A stretch of 64,000 bases of DNA, taken from contig UCHD01000001.1 of NCBI GenBank assembly GCA_900472175.1, forward strand, positions 372,001-436,000, written 5' to 3'. The stretch is from Hyphomicrobiales bacterium. GTDB taxonomy: Bacteria; Pseudomonadota; Alphaproteobacteria; Rhizobiales; Rhizobiaceae. The notes below the pieces were generated by a model, which was not told where the DNA came from, made no database searches, and was given only the letters and a program-made list of their open reading frames with translations. Both the position numbers and the translations under genes were made by a program. Of this stretch, positions 35,295-44,580 are shown piece after piece; position 1 is the stretch's first letter, and each line of letters begins with the position of its first letter.

Positions 35295-36047
35295 TCACGC
35301 CTCGATGATCCGCACCGCCTTTTGCCGGTAGGGCGCGCTGGTGTCCGGCGCCATATCGGCGGGCAGGATCAGGGCGGCGATATTCTCGATGCCGGTGATG
35401 TGGTGCGGTGAGACGGTGCCGAATTTTTCCCCGGTCATCAGGGCAATCGTTTCGGCCGATTGTGCGGCAATCGCACGTTTGATCGCGGCTTCCTCGTAGT
35501 CTCCGGTCGTCAGCCCGTGGGCGGCATGGATGGCTGTGGCGCCGAGGAAGAAGATGTCGGGCCGCAGCGTGCCGATGGCCGCAAGGGCCGCAGCGCCGGT
35601 CGAAACCATCGAATGTTTGTAGAGCCTGCCGCCGATCAGGATCACCTCGGCGCGGTGCTTTTCCAAAAGCGCTGCGATCGCCGGGCTGTGTGTCGCGATT
35701 GTCAGCGCCATGTCGCGCGGCAGGGCCCGTACCAGTTCGGCATTGGTCGTTCCGCCATCGATGAAGATCAGTTGTCCCGCCCGCACCAGGTCTGCCGCCT
35801 TGCGTCCCAGCCGCTGCTTGACGCCTGTGGACATGGCCTGACGGCTCTCCAGGTCCGGCAGCGGCGGCGCCAGCGGCAGCGCGCCGCCATGCACCCGCTT
35901 CAAAAGGCCTGCCGCCGCCATGTCGCGCAGATCCCGCCGGATCGTGTCTTCCGACAGATCAAGCTCCTGTGCCAGCTCACCAGCCACGATCTGCCCGTCA
36001 CGAACCAGCCGTGCCGAGATCAGTGCCCGCCGTTGCGAAGTCAGCAT
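35295..36047 (-). CDS. DeoR/GlpR-family transcriptional regulator
   Basis: A 250-residue repressor with an N-terminal winged helix-turn-helix (about 3-56; DGQIVAGELAQELDLSEDTIRRDLRDMAAAGLLKRVHGGALP) and a C-terminal sugar-phosphate-sensing domain with FIDGGTTNAELVRALP and the glycine-rich VILIGGRLYKHSMVSTG. The ATG at 36047 has GGAG 7 bases upstream. It diverges from the DUF4406-like gene across a perfect 34-bp dyad, which is its probable operator. The effector is likely a phosphorylated sugar or nucleoside. Confidence 0.93.
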   Translation of the reverse strand: MLTSQRRALISARLVRDGQIVAGELAQELDLSEDTIRRDLRDMAAAGLLKRVHGGALPLAPPLPDLESRQAMSTGVKQRLGRKAADLVRAGQLIFIDGGTTNAELVRALPRDMALTIATHSPAIAALLEKHRAEVILIGGRLYKHSMVSTGAAALAAIGTLRPDIFFLGATAIHAAHGLTTGDYEEAAIKRAIAAQSAETIALMTGEKFGTVSPHHITGIENIAALILPADMAPDTSAPYRQKAVRIIEA

Positions 36048-36096
36048 TTCAGTCTCCAAATCACATCTTGACTCTGCGCGATATTGCATGATTTAT

Positions 36097-36130
36097 CACG
36101 AAATATCCAGAATTATCTGGATATTTCGTG
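36097..36130. promoter_or_regulatory. perfect 34-bp inverted repeat, likely DeoR operator
   Basis: Two 15-base arms, cacgaaatatccaga (36097-36111) and tctggatatttcgtg (36116-36130), are exact reverse complements around the loop atta. It sits between the divergent regulator (starting at 36047) and the DUF4406-like gene (starting at 36149), where it could control both. Confidence 0.85.
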
Positions 36131-36148
36131 CAAATAACGGAGAGAAAG

Positions 36149-36514
36149 ATGCTGATTTTGATTGCTGGCCCCTACCGGTCGGGTACGGGTGATGATCCGG
36201 AGAAGATGGCTGAAAACCTCAAGCGGCTGGAAGCGCCATCGCATGCGCTGTTTCAGGCGGGGCATGTGCCGATGATCGGTGAATGGGTGGCGCTGCCGGT
36301 CTGGCACGCGGCCGGTGGCCGCGAAGTCGGCGATGATCTCTATGAACAGATATTCCATCCCGTCGCCGGGCGGCTTTTGCAGCTGTGCGAGGCGGTCCTG
36401 CGTCTGCCAGGCGAGAGCAAGGGCGCCGACAATGATGTGCGTATCGCCCGCGAGCGCGGCATTCCGGTCTATTTCCGTCTGGAGGACGTGCCTGCTCCGC
36501 TCCAGCCACAATGA
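36149..36514 (+). CDS. DUF4406-like / nucleoside 2-deoxyribosyltransferase-like protein
   Basis: A 121-residue Rossmann-like protein. It begins LILIAGPYRSG, continues with PEKMAENLKRLEAPSHALFQAGHVPMIGEWVALP and ends with a block VLRLPGESKGADNDVRIARERGIPVYF, in which S-x-GAD-x-x-x-x-A matches the nucleotide-binding half of DUF4406 and deoxyribosyltransferase-like proteins. GGAGAG precedes ATG 36149; an upstream GTG at 36128 lies in the operator. Pairing with a DeoR regulator suggests nucleoside or sugar metabolism, but the reaction is not known. Confidence 0.8.
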   Translation: MLILIAGPYRSGTGDDPEKMAENLKRLEAPSHALFQAGHVPMIGEWVALPVWHAAGGREVGDDLYEQIFHPVAGRLLQLCEAVLRLPGESKGADNDVRIARERGIPVYFRLEDVPAPLQPQ

Positions 36515-36622
36515 CGTGATCGAGCCCGAACCCGGCTGGTTTCCATCCGGTGCGATTGTTATCAGTTGCTCTGGAAAAGCCGGCCGGTTGCCGGGACTGA
36601 ACGGTTAGGGAAGGAGAAAATC

Positions 36623-37243
36623 GTGTTGAAGCTTTATTTTTCGCCGGGAAGCTGCTCGCAGGCAGCCCATATCGCGCTTGAGGAGGCAGGTGCGGACTAC
36701 GAGGCCGAGCGCATCGATTTTTCAAAACAGCAACAGCGTTCGGCCGATTTCCTGCGCCTCAATCCCAAGGGACGCGTCCCGGCGCTGGTGACCGACAAGG
36801 GTGTGCTGACGGAATCCTTGGCCATCCTTGCCTATATCGGCCAGAGTTTTCCGGGTTCGGCCGTCGGTACCCCCTCTGATCCTTTCGAGTTTGCCCGCAT
36901 CCAGGCCTTCAATTCCTATCTCAGCTCGACGGTGCATGTCGCCCATGCGCATAAGTGGCGTGGCAGCCGTTGGGCGGATGACCCGGCCGCAGTCGAGGCG
37001 ATGAAGCAGAAGGTTTCAGCCAACATGAGCGATTGCTTCGATCTCATCGAAAACATCATGTTCACCGGCCCCTGGGTGATGGGCGAGACCTATTCCATCG
37101 CCGACCCCTACCTGTTCACGTTTACGAGCTGGCTGGAGGGAGATGGCGTTGATCCCAAGCGCTTTCCGAAAGTCCACGGTCACAGCCAGCGCATGGCAGA
37201 GCGCCCGGCCGTGAAAAAGGTTCTGGCTGCAGCTGCCGGTTAA
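36623..37243 (+). CDS. glutathione S-transferase family protein
   Basis: A 206-residue cytosolic GST. The N-terminal thioredoxin-like domain starts KLYFSPGSCSQAAHIALEEAG, with the glutathione-binding PKGRVPAL and LTESLAIL; the C-terminal helical domain has YSIADPYLFTFTSW. The SPGSCSQ motif suggests the beta class, with Cys as a candidate active-site residue. The start is GTG 36623 with AGGAG 6 bases upstream. Its stop overlaps by four bases the stop of the convergent YjbR-like gene. Confidence 0.92.
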   Translation: MLKLYFSPGSCSQAAHIALEEAGADYEAERIDFSKQQQRSADFLRLNPKGRVPALVTDKGVLTESLAILAYIGQSFPGSAVGTPSDPFEFARIQAFNSYLSSTVHVAHAHKWRGSRWADDPAAVEAMKQKVSANMSDCFDLIENIMFTGPWVMGETYSIADPYLFTFTSWLEGDGVDPKRFPKVHGHSQRMAERPAVKKVLAAAAG

Positions 37244-37611
37244 GGCCCTGATATAGAGGATGCTTCGAAACTGGCGGCAAGGCGTTTCGGCGCTCTCTGC
37301 CGCCAGGCGGCGATCAGCCGTTGCGTCAAGTCCGGGTCGCCGATGACGTCAAGCCGGACCAGCATGGCCGGCCAGCCCTTGTAGTGATCGGTTTCGAAGT
37401 AGAATTCCGGCGCCAGCTCCAGCAGCATGGCCTTTTCCTCAAGCGCGCACATGACGACGAGAATGCCCGCTTCCTTGATACGCACGAACATCTTTCCCTG
37501 CACCTGAAGCGCTGGCGTGCCGTAGGACGTTCCGGACGCGATCGCGGGCAGGCCCGCCAGGGTAGCAAGCCGCATTACCCGTTCGAAATCCCTGTCCTGA
37601 TGGCCGGTCAT
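37240..37611 (-). CDS. MmcQ/YjbR-family DNA-binding-like protein
   Basis: A 123-residue protein of the YjbR/CyaY-like superfamily. Family blocks seen: DFERVMRLATLAGLPAIASGTSYGTPALQVQGKMFVRI, a central CALEEKAMLLELAPEFYF, and DHYKGWPAMLVRLD with the C-terminal LIAAWRQRAPKRLA. It is a small soluble protein. The family is often called DNA-binding, but its function is unsettled. It converges with the GST gene with overlapping stops and has only a weak ribosome site. Confidence 0.88.
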   Translation of the reverse strand: MTGHQDRDFERVMRLATLAGLPAIASGTSYGTPALQVQGKMFVRIKEAGILVVMCALEEKAMLLELAPEFYFETDHYKGWPAMLVRLDVIGDPDLTQRLIAAWRQRAPKRLAASFEASSISGP

Positions 37612-37658
37612 GATCTTGCCCGTTGAGACAGGTCACTGTCGGCCGAAACGGTGTGGTG

Positions 37659-37886
37659 TCAAGCCTGGCATGTCTCGCAGGGCCGCGCCGTCGACATTCT
37701 CACGGTCTTGCCCGGAAACGGCAGATCACCCAATTCGCGCGCATCCATCCGGGCAATGTCGGGGTGGCGCAGCAGGTCGCGGCTCCAGTTTGCCTGGGCG
37801 TCATCGTCTGCGGTGGCAGGAAGCAGCTGGTCGAGTATCGAGAAAATCTTCAACATGGCATCACCATCCTTCTTCGATGGTTCCAT
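37659..37886 (-). CDS. small DUF1127-like protein divergent from a LysR regulator
   Basis: A 75-residue protein with AAGGAGG immediately upstream of ATG 37886, one of the best ribosome sites in the window. The central RDLLRHPDIARMDARELGDLPF resembles the DUF1127 core (RELxxMxDRxLxDIGL), though the N-terminal helix differs; two Cys occur near the C-terminus (PCETCQ). DUF1127 proteins in rhizobia affect RNA or phosphate metabolism. The arrangement with a divergent LysR gene suggests it is that regulator's target. Confidence 0.65.
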   Translation of the reverse strand: MEPSKKDGDAMLKIFSILDQLLPATADDDAQANWSRDLLRHPDIARMDARELGDLPFPGKTVRMSTARPCETCQA

Positions 37887-37948
37887 GATCCTCCTTGTTT
37901 AACGGAATTTCAATTGAGATTGCTTCTTTATAGATATAGAAAAACTAT

Positions 37949-38851
37949 ATGAAGAACCTGAACAGTATTCACCTGAATGGGCTGCGGGCGGTCGAGGCCA
38001 CCGGGCGGCTCGGCTCGTTGCAGGCAGCGGCTGACGAGCTTGGCGTCACCGCCGGTGCCGTCAGCCAGCAGATCATCAAGACCGAAAAGCAGCTTGGCCG
38101 CATCCTCTTCGAACGCAGCCCGCGCGGCTTGGTCGCAACATCGTTCGGGGAGAATTTCCTGCCCAGCCTGACCAGCGGCTTCGAAGTGCTGGATCAGGCC
38201 GTCGCCTCGGCAAGACGGCGGGATGAGACGATCCTGACGATCTCGGTCGCTCCGGTTTTCGCGGCGCGCTGGCTGGTCCATCGTCTGGATCGTTTTACCG
38301 AAAAACACCCCGATATCCGCCTGCGCATCGATGCGACGACGGCATTGGTCAATCTGGAACATGCCGGGGTCGATATCGGCATTCGCGTCGGCGCCGGTGA
38401 TTGGCCGGGCGTCAAGGCCGAGCTTTTATTGGCACAGGAAGTCTTTCCCGTCTGCTCTCCCGCCATTGCGGAAAAACTGAAGGAGCCGGCGGATATTCTG
38501 AAAATTCCGGCCATCATCGATGGCCATTCCACCCTGAGCTGGGAGATGTGGCTGCGCGAGGTAGGGCTCTCGGGAGAAGAGATGGTGACGCGGCATGTCT
38601 TCAACGATGCCTCGCTGTGTCTCGATGCAGCGATAGCCGGGCAGGGCATCATGCTGGCCTGGCAGACGCTGGCCGGCTATTCCCTGATCGAGAAACGGCT
38701 GGTCATGCCGTTCCCCGTCCGGGCAAGGACGGGGTTTGGACATTATTTTGTAACGCCACCCACGCGCCGCGAAACCAAGACGGTCACCGCCTTCAAGCAA
38801 TGGGTACGTGAGGAAATCGCCGGGAGCATGCGCAGTCTCGGCTTCGAATAG
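37949..38851 (+). CDS. LysR-family transcriptional regulator (GcvA-like)
   Basis: A 300-residue LysR regulator with an N-terminal winged helix-turn-helix (about 6-65; NGLRAVEATGRLGSLQAAADELGVTAGAVSQQIIKTEKQLGRILFERSPRG) and a GcvA-type substrate-binding domain (VNLEHAGVDIGIRVGAGDWPGVKAELL). It is divergent from the DUF1127-like gene with 62 bases between starts, the usual LysR-target geometry. The 62-base gap is A+T-rich (tttatagatatagaaaaactat). Confidence 0.93.
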   Translation: MKNLNSIHLNGLRAVEATGRLGSLQAAADELGVTAGAVSQQIIKTEKQLGRILFERSPRGLVATSFGENFLPSLTSGFEVLDQAVASARRRDETILTISVAPVFAARWLVHRLDRFTEKHPDIRLRIDATTALVNLEHAGVDIGIRVGAGDWPGVKAELLLAQEVFPVCSPAIAEKLKEPADILKIPAIIDGHSTLSWEMWLREVGLSGEEMVTRHVFNDASLCLDAAIAGQGIMLAWQTLAGYSLIEKRLVMPFPVRARTGFGHYFVTPPTRRETKTVTAFKQWVREEIAGSMRSLGFE

Positions 38852-38854
38852 GTT

Positions 38855-39520
38855 TCAGGCGGCCTGCGCCTCCTTGCGCCGTCCTTCCATCATTGCCTCA
38901 AACGCGGGCCGCGCGTGGCAGCGGCCAAGCCAGTTTTTGACGGCCGGGTGCCTGTCAAACAGAGCGGTCTCGCTCATGGCATAGCGCAGCACTTCGGCGA
39001 GGTTGAGATCAGCGACGGTGAAACGGTTGCCGACCAGATAATCCTGAGTTTGCAGGTGTTGTTCGAGCCGCGCCAGCGGCCGCTCCAGCCCCTTGATGCA
39101 GGCCTCGATCAGGGCCTTGCCGTCGGGCGTGTGTTCCCGCGCATTGTCATAAGTCAGGACGACCTTGACCGTATACGGCTCAACCTCAGTCGCGGCCCAG
39201 AGTGTCCAGGCCGTGATCTCGCCCTCTTCGCGCACATTGGCGCCGGCCAGCGGGCCGCCATGCTTGCGGGCGAGATAAAGGTTGTTGGCGAGCGATTCCG
39301 CCAGCACCAGCCCGTCATCCTCGATCGCCGGGATCAGCCCCATCGGATTAACGGCCAGAAAGGCCGCCGACTTGGTGTTGATCCGCGCGTCTGGGGCCAG
39401 CGGGTCGGCCAGCAGCCGTGCCTGGATCACCGGCACTGAGAGGAAGGGAATGCCGAGTTCCTCAGCCATCCAGTAGTTGCGCGAGGCGCGCGAGCGGTAA
39501 ACGCCGTAGATTGTCAGCAT
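38855..39520 (-). CDS. glutathione S-transferase family protein
   Basis: A 221-residue GST with N-terminal domain [26 protein letters not shown], the binding motif [26 protein letters not shown], and a C-terminal helical domain with [29 protein letters not shown]. The ATG at 39520, with GAGG about 8 bases upstream, is preferred over one at 39601, which adds an Arg-rich non-homologous stretch. It is convergent with the LysR gene, with stops 3 bases apart. Substrate unknown. Confidence 0.92.
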   Translation of the reverse strand: MLTIYGVYRSRASRNYWMAEELGIPFLSVPVIQARLLADPLAPDARINTKSAAFLAVNPMGLIPAIEDDGLVLAESLANNLYLARKHGGPLAGANVREEGEITAWTLWAATEVEPYTVKVVLTYDNAREHTPDGKALIEACIKGLERPLARLEQHLQTQDYLVGNRFTVADLNLAEVLRYAMSETALFDRHPAVKNWLGRCHARPAFEAMMEGRRKEAQAA

Positions 39521-39624
39521 GTCCGTTCCCTCATTGAATTTTCGCCGTAAATTAGGCCAAGCGCGCCGGGGCTTGAAGCGCGTGGCGGTGATATCAGCCA
39601 TGAAATCTTTTGATGTGACGGGTC

Positions 39625-40998
39625 TCAGGCGACACGATTGCCGGAGAGAGTGAGATGCGGGAAGGCCTCGCTACCACTGGCCAGCAGGTCGCCCGTCGAC
39701 TTGTCGTTCCAGCGATAGCCGAGGACAGCGCCATCCTTGCAGTCCTGGAACAGGTTGTTGGCGATCAGCGCGGTGCCGGCTCCTTCGACCACAGTCACGG
39801 CACAGCCGCCACCGGCGTCGCGCACGAGGTTACCGGTCGCGACGATGCCGCGCATGTAAGGCCCCCAGCCGAGCATCAGCCCCCATTTCGGCGCGTTCTC
39901 GATGACATTGCCCGAAATTACCGTGTCCGCCTCGGCGGCAATGCCGAAACCGAAACCGGCACCGTCATGCACATAGGGACTGGTCAGTTTGAGGTTCCTG
40001 ACGATGTTGCCAGTGACGGTGGCCAGCCTGCCGCCCTCGTCGAAATTGACGATCAGGATGCCGTTGGCGGCGCCATCGACCAAGTTGCCGGAGACGATGG
40101 CACCCTGAAAGCCGAATTCGGAATAGATCGCCGTCTCCCCGGAGCGCAGGCACTGGTTGCCGGAAATCTGCACATTGGTGGCGGCATTGGCGCGGATGGC
40201 CGAAAAGGCGCAATCGGATATATGGTTGTCCGCGACCATTACATTCCAGGCGCGAAAAATGTTGATGCCATTGCCGTTTTCGCCGGTGCCGCCATCGTTT
40301 GCGGCGATCCTGAACACCCGGTTGCCGCTCACCATCGTGTTGTCTTCGCCCGCTTCCCAGCGATGCACGAGAATGCCGCCATTGCCGCAATCGGACACAG
40401 TGTTGGTGGTGATCGCCAGTCCACCGCTTTCCACGGCGTAGAGACCGGCAAAAGCCGCCTGCGAAATGCTGTTGCCGGTAATCCGCCCGCCGCACCGTTC
40501 GGCATGGATGCCATGCCTGGATGCGCCGGTGATCGTGCAATTGTCGATGGTGAGATCGGCAACGCCCCGCAGATGCAAAAGCCCGCCGGCGTCCTTGCCC
40601 AGCGTGTTGCCGCCACCATCCAAAACAAGATCCGACAGGGTGAGCTTGCCAAGCCCTTCGCCGGTCAGAAAATGCTTCCCGCCTGCAAAGACCAGCCGTG
40701 TGCGGCCGGGAACGCCGCTGACCCAGAGCATGTCGGGCAGGGTAATGGCGGAGACGTGGTAGTCACCGGCCGGCAGGAAGACCGGCATACCCATTTGCGC
40801 CGCCTCCCTGAAAAGACGGTTGATCGCGTCGCTTTGATCGCCGGTCCGGCCGGGGGCGACGCCGTAGCCGGAAATATCGATCGTGCCGCGCAGGCCGTCG
40901 TGTCCCGGCTTCATGGCCTCGGCTTCGGAGACGCGTGTGACCGCAGCCGAAAACCCCATTGCGGCGATTGAAGACAGAAGCAGGCGGCGGTTCAGCAT
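39625..40998 (-). CDS. TIGR03808-like Tat-exported right-handed beta-helix protein
   Basis: A 457-residue protein with a twin-arginine signal ([20 protein letters not shown], Arg4-Arg5), then a Pectate-lyase-3-like start ([43 protein letters not shown]) and many parallel beta-helix coils with repeated (V/I)SGN and ITGN turns to the C-terminus. The whole matches the Rhizobiales TAT-translocated repetitive protein family. It is expected folded in the periplasm or outside, perhaps acting on or binding polysaccharide; no activity is known. AAGGA lies 7 bases before ATG 40998. Confidence 0.9.
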   Translation of the reverse strand: MLNRRLLLSSIAAMGFSAAVTRVSEAEAMKPGHDGLRGTIDISGYGVAPGRTGDQSDAINRLFREAAQMGMPVFLPAGDYHVSAITLPDMLWVSGVPGRTRLVFAGGKHFLTGEGLGKLTLSDLVLDGGGNTLGKDAGGLLHLRGVADLTIDNCTITGASRHGIHAERCGGRITGNSISQAAFAGLYAVESGGLAITTNTVSDCGNGGILVHRWEAGEDNTMVSGNRVFRIAANDGGTGENGNGINIFRAWNVMVADNHISDCAFSAIRANAATNVQISGNQCLRSGETAIYSEFGFQGAIVSGNLVDGAANGILIVNFDEGGRLATVTGNIVRNLKLTSPYVHDGAGFGFGIAAEADTVISGNVIENAPKWGLMLGWGPYMRGIVATGNLVRDAGGGCAVTVVEGAGTALIANNLFQDCKDGAVLGYRWNDKSTGDLLASGSEAFPHLTLSGNRVA

Positions 40999-41230
40999 GG
41001 CAAATCCTTTGGGCCGGCGATGCACAGATCGTGCCAGCCCGAGGTGTGCCAAAGTGATACGATCTGGGGTGTTCTTCAGCAATTCCAGGTTGGTTTTGTC
41101 TTATTGCTGTGCGCAATACGTTAGTTGTGATATCTCTTCTTTAGGGAAGAATAACTTATGCCTGCTAGAAGACGGGGTGGGGAATACGGGAAAGACGGCG
41201 AGAACGGTATAGCCGTCTCTGGAGGCCAGC

Positions 41231-43537
41231 TTGACGAAGAATTTGGGCCGCTATCGAAGGGATAGCGAAGCCACGGTTGCCAGCAACGGCGACACGCAGC
41301 GATTGATCGCGGCAAGCCAGCGGCTTGCGGCTGAAGTCTCGCGCATGTTCAGCCCGGAACCCGACATCGCCGACCGCCATTATTGGCTCGAAACGATGAT
41401 GAACCATATCCCCGACTACATTTACGCCAAGGATCTCGACGGCCGGTTTCTCATCGCCAATCAGGCGACGGTTACGGAAAACGGGTTTCGCGAAGCCCAC
41501 GAGATCGTCGGCAAATCCGACTATGATATCCATACGCTTGAGAACGCCCGCCATTTCGAGCAGGCCGAGCGCCGGGTGATCGAAACTGGCGAGCCGATCT
41601 TCGGTATCGAGGAACTGAATGCCGTCAGCAAGGATGAGCGCTGGCTGATGACGTCGAAGGTGCCGCTGCGCGACAAGCAGGGGGTCACCATCGGCGTTGT
41701 CGGCATCTCGCGCGATATCACCGATCGCAAACGCGCGGAGCGCCTTCTCCTCGGGCAGGCCCGCCTTCTCGAACTGATTGCCACCAGCACACCGCTCTCC
41801 GAGTTCTTCAACGAGCTGATCCTGATGATCGAGGCACATCTGCCCGGCATCATCGGCTCGATCCTGCTTCTGTCACCCGACCAGCGGCATCTTCTGACAG
41901 GGGCAGCCCCCGGGCTTGACGGCGCCTATTGCGCAGCGATCCATGGCGTCGCCATCGGACCGAAAGTTGGCTCCTGTGGCACGGCGGCCTTTCGCGGCGA
42001 GCCGGTGTTCGTCTCCGACATCCAGTCCGATCCGCTTTGGGAAGACTATGCCGAGCTGGTCCGGCCGCTCGGATACCGGTCCTGCTGGTCGATGCCGATC
42101 CTGTCCTATCGGGGGCAGGTGCTCGGCACGTTCGCGCTCTATTCGCATCAACCGGGCACACCATCGGTGGAGCAGGTCGATCTCATTTCGATGGCCGCTC
42201 ATCTGGCCGGCATTGCCATCGAGCGGCGTCAGTCGGAAGAGCGTATCCAGTTCATGGCGCATCACGACGCGCTGACGGGCTTGCCGAACCGGGCCCTGTT
42301 CGACGAGCGTGTCGCCAGCGCCCTGGAACAGTCCCGCCTGACCGGCCAATGGGTGGCGCTCGCCTTCCTCGATCTCGACAATTTCAAGCTGATCAATGAC
42401 ACGTTGGGACATCATGCCGGCGATGAGCTTTTGCGTGTCGTCGCCAGCCGGATGCTGGCCTGCGTGCGCAAGTCGGACATGATCGTCCGGGTCGGCGGCG
42501 ACGAATTCATCATTCTTCTCAACAGCTTGCCGCCCGAGGCCAGTGTCATGCTGTCCAGGCTTGAGGCGATCCGCGCGGCGATCGGCGCGCCGGTCGTGCT
42601 GGCGGGACGCAGCCTGCAGGTCAGCTGTTCGATGGGAGTCGTCTGTTATCCCGAGCATGGCGAAACCGCCACCGAACTGCTCGCCAATGCCGATTCCGCC
42701 ATGTACCGGGCCAAGGAAGTCGGCCGCAACAATCTGCAGGTGTTCGACGCCCAGATGGCGGCCAAGGCGCATGAGAGCCTGCAGCGTCACGAGGAGCTGC
42801 GCGACGCGGTCGCCCACGCCGAATTCGTGCTGCACTATCAGCCGCAGATGAACCTGAAGACCGGCAGGGTTTTTGCGGCGGAATCGCTGCTGCGCTGGCA
42901 GCACCCCGAGCGCGGCCTGATTTCGCCCGGCGATTTCATTCCGCTGGCCGAAGAAACCGGGCTGATCGTGCCGATCGGCGATTGGGTGTTGAACGAGGCC
43001 TGCCGCCAGAACAAGGCCTGGCAGGATGCCGGCCTGCCGCCGATTGTCGTCAGTGTCAATGTGTCCGCCCGCCAGTTCAAGGAGCGCAACTGGGTGTCGA
43101 AGGTCGCCGAGGCGCTGGAAGACAGCGGGCTGGACGCCCGTTATCTCGAACTGGAGCTGACCGAGAGCCTGATCATGCAGGATGTTGCCTCCGCGGTGGC
43201 CACCATGCACGAGCTGGAAGCGCTTGGTGTCCATCTTGCCATCGATGATTTCGGCACCGGCTATTCCAGCCTGAGCGCGCTGAAGCGCTTTCCCGTCCGC
43301 CGCTTGAAGATCGACCGCTCCTTCGTTCAGGATATTCCGGGCGACGCCGACGACCGCGCGATAACGGGAGCGATCATCTCGCTGGCGCAGAAGCTGCAGA
43401 TGCAGGTCATTGCCGAGGGCGTGGAAACGCAGGAGCAGGTGGACTTCCTGGCAGCCAGCGGCTGCGACGACATTCAGGGCTATTTCTTCAGCCGGCCGGT
43501 CGCTGCGGCGGCCTTTGTTTCCCTGCTGGCGAAATAG
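41231..43537 (+). CDS. PAS-GAF-GGDEF-EAL bifunctional c-di-GMP protein
   Basis: A 768-residue cytoplasmic sensor. A PAS/PAC domain (about 50-172; DYIYAKDLDGRFLIAN, GISRDITDRKRAE) is followed by a GAF domain (about 185-335; GSCGTAAFRGEPVFVSDI), GGDEF (about 340-505) and EAL (about 520-765). GGDEF is intact at 422-426, with an RKSD product-inhibition site about five residues upstream; EAL is AESLLRW (Glu551) with ELELTES, IDDFGTGYSSL and VIAEGVET. Both activities are plausible. The start is TTG 41231 with GGAGG 5-6 bases upstream; no ATG fits. Confidence 0.94.
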   Translation: MTKNLGRYRRDSEATVASNGDTQRLIAASQRLAAEVSRMFSPEPDIADRHYWLETMMNHIPDYIYAKDLDGRFLIANQATVTENGFREAHEIVGKSDYDIHTLENARHFEQAERRVIETGEPIFGIEELNAVSKDERWLMTSKVPLRDKQGVTIGVVGISRDITDRKRAERLLLGQARLLELIATSTPLSEFFNELILMIEAHLPGIIGSILLLSPDQRHLLTGAAPGLDGAYCAAIHGVAIGPKVGSCGTAAFRGEPVFVSDIQSDPLWEDYAELVRPLGYRSCWSMPILSYRGQVLGTFALYSHQPGTPSVEQVDLISMAAHLAGIAIERRQSEERIQFMAHHDALTGLPNRALFDERVASALEQSRLTGQWVALAFLDLDNFKLINDTLGHHAGDELLRVVASRMLACVRKSDMIVRVGGDEFIILLNSLPPEASVMLSRLEAIRAAIGAPVVLAGRSLQVSCSMGVVCYPEHGETATELLANADSAMYRAKEVGRNNLQVFDAQMAAKAHESLQRHEELRDAVAHAEFVLHYQPQMNLKTGRVFAAESLLRWQHPERGLISPGDFIPLAEETGLIVPIGDWVLNEACRQNKAWQDAGLPPIVVSVNVSARQFKERNWVSKVAEALEDSGLDARYLELELTESLIMQDVASAVATMHELEALGVHLAIDDFGTGYSSLSALKRFPVRRLKIDRSFVQDIPGDADDRAITGAIISLAQKLQMQVIAEGVETQEQVDFLAASGCDDIQGYFFSRPVAAAAFVSLLAK

Positions 43538-43737
43538 ACCCGGCGGCGTTCCTGTGGCGTTTTTGCATCGCAGGCGCTTGCTCTCGCAGTCGTGATGGTG
43601 TTGAGCGGCCGCAAGCCCCGATCCAGCCGCAATTGCCATACTTGTGGCAAGAGATCGGTATTTTCTGCCGGGATAGAATGCCTGCGTGGCCATCGGCCGC
43701 GTCTTCGCCATATGCGTCAACGGAATTACAGAGTTCA

Positions 43738-44526
43738 ATGACCCTTTCAAAAGCTCTCTCCCGCCGGCAGTTCCTCAATATGTCCGGGCTTGCGGTCGCG
43801 TCTGCTGGCCTTGCAGGCTGTACGTCGTCGATGAACACCGACCGTTTCCGCGCCGAAACAGCGCCCTATTTCCGCGACCCATCCCAGGAGGGGCGTTTTG
43901 CCGATCCGCGTTATGGTGCCGAGCTGGAAGGTCCGGTTGGCAATGGCATGACCCCGACGGGCCTGCCGCTTCAATCGGCCTATTATGCCGATATGTACGG
44001 CCCCAAATTCGATGGCGGCTTCAACATTCCGGCGGTGCCCTACGAGCAGATCGACGCCCGCTTCTATCGCCAGCAGGTCGACAACACATTCGGCGAGAAG
44101 CCGGGCACCATCATCGTCGATACCGGCGAGCGTTTTCTCTATCTTATTCTCTCCAACGGCTCGGCCATGCGCTACGGCGTCGGCATCGGCCGCGAGGGCT
44201 TTGCCTGGTCGGGCAGGGGCGTCCTCCAGTGGAAGCAGAAATGGCCGCGCTGGAAGCCGCCGAACGAGATGGTGGCGCGTCAGCCGCATCTGGAAAAATA
44301 CTCGATTGCCAATGGTGGCATGGCGCCGGGCCTCGACAATCCGCTCGGTGCGCGCGCTATGTATATCTTCCAGAATGGCGAAGACACACTCTACCGCCTG
44401 CACGGGTCGCCGGAATGGCAGTCGATCGGCAAGGCCGTTTCGTCCGGTTGTGTCCGCCTGATCAACCAGGATGTCATCGACCTCTATGACCGCGTCCGCG
44501 ACAAGGCGCCGATTCTGGTCATCTGA
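43738..44526 (+). CDS. L,D-transpeptidase (YkuD domain), Tat/lipoprotein signal
   Basis: A 262-residue peptidoglycan cross-linking or lipoprotein-anchoring enzyme. The N-terminus has both a twin-arginine motif (SRRQFLNMSG, Arg9-Arg10) and a lipobox (GLAGC, Cys28), so it may be an exported lipoprotein. The YkuD catalytic region is HGSPEWQSIGKAVSSGCVRLINQDVIDLY, with the His and the SSGCVR Cys. The ATG at 43738 begins the signal; the longer upstream frame is not homologous. It converges with the response regulator. Confidence 0.93.
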   Translation: MTLSKALSRRQFLNMSGLAVASAGLAGCTSSMNTDRFRAETAPYFRDPSQEGRFADPRYGAELEGPVGNGMTPTGLPLQSAYYADMYGPKFDGGFNIPAVPYEQIDARFYRQQVDNTFGEKPGTIIVDTGERFLYLILSNGSAMRYGVGIGREGFAWSGRGVLQWKQKWPRWKPPNEMVARQPHLEKYSIANGGMAPGLDNPLGARAMYIFQNGEDTLYRLHGSPEWQSIGKAVSSGCVRLINQDVIDLYDRVRDKAPILVI

Positions 44527-44541
44527 CAGTCGGAAAACGAT

Positions 44542-44562
44542 GGCGCATCGGCTGGATGCGCC
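44542..44562. terminator. hairpin between convergent genes
   Basis: A 7-bp stem ggcgcat/atgcgcc with loop cggctgg in the 54-base gap between the L,D-transpeptidase and response regulator genes. No T-run, so only a weak terminator candidate. Confidence 0.4.
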
Positions 44563-44580
44563 TGACAGCAGGCTGCGTGC

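Noticed and set aside
41873-43750. 625-codon minus-strand open frame across the GGDEF-EAL gene
   Set aside because: Antisense shadow of a gene with intact GGDEF and EAL motifs; composition is typical of reverse frames.
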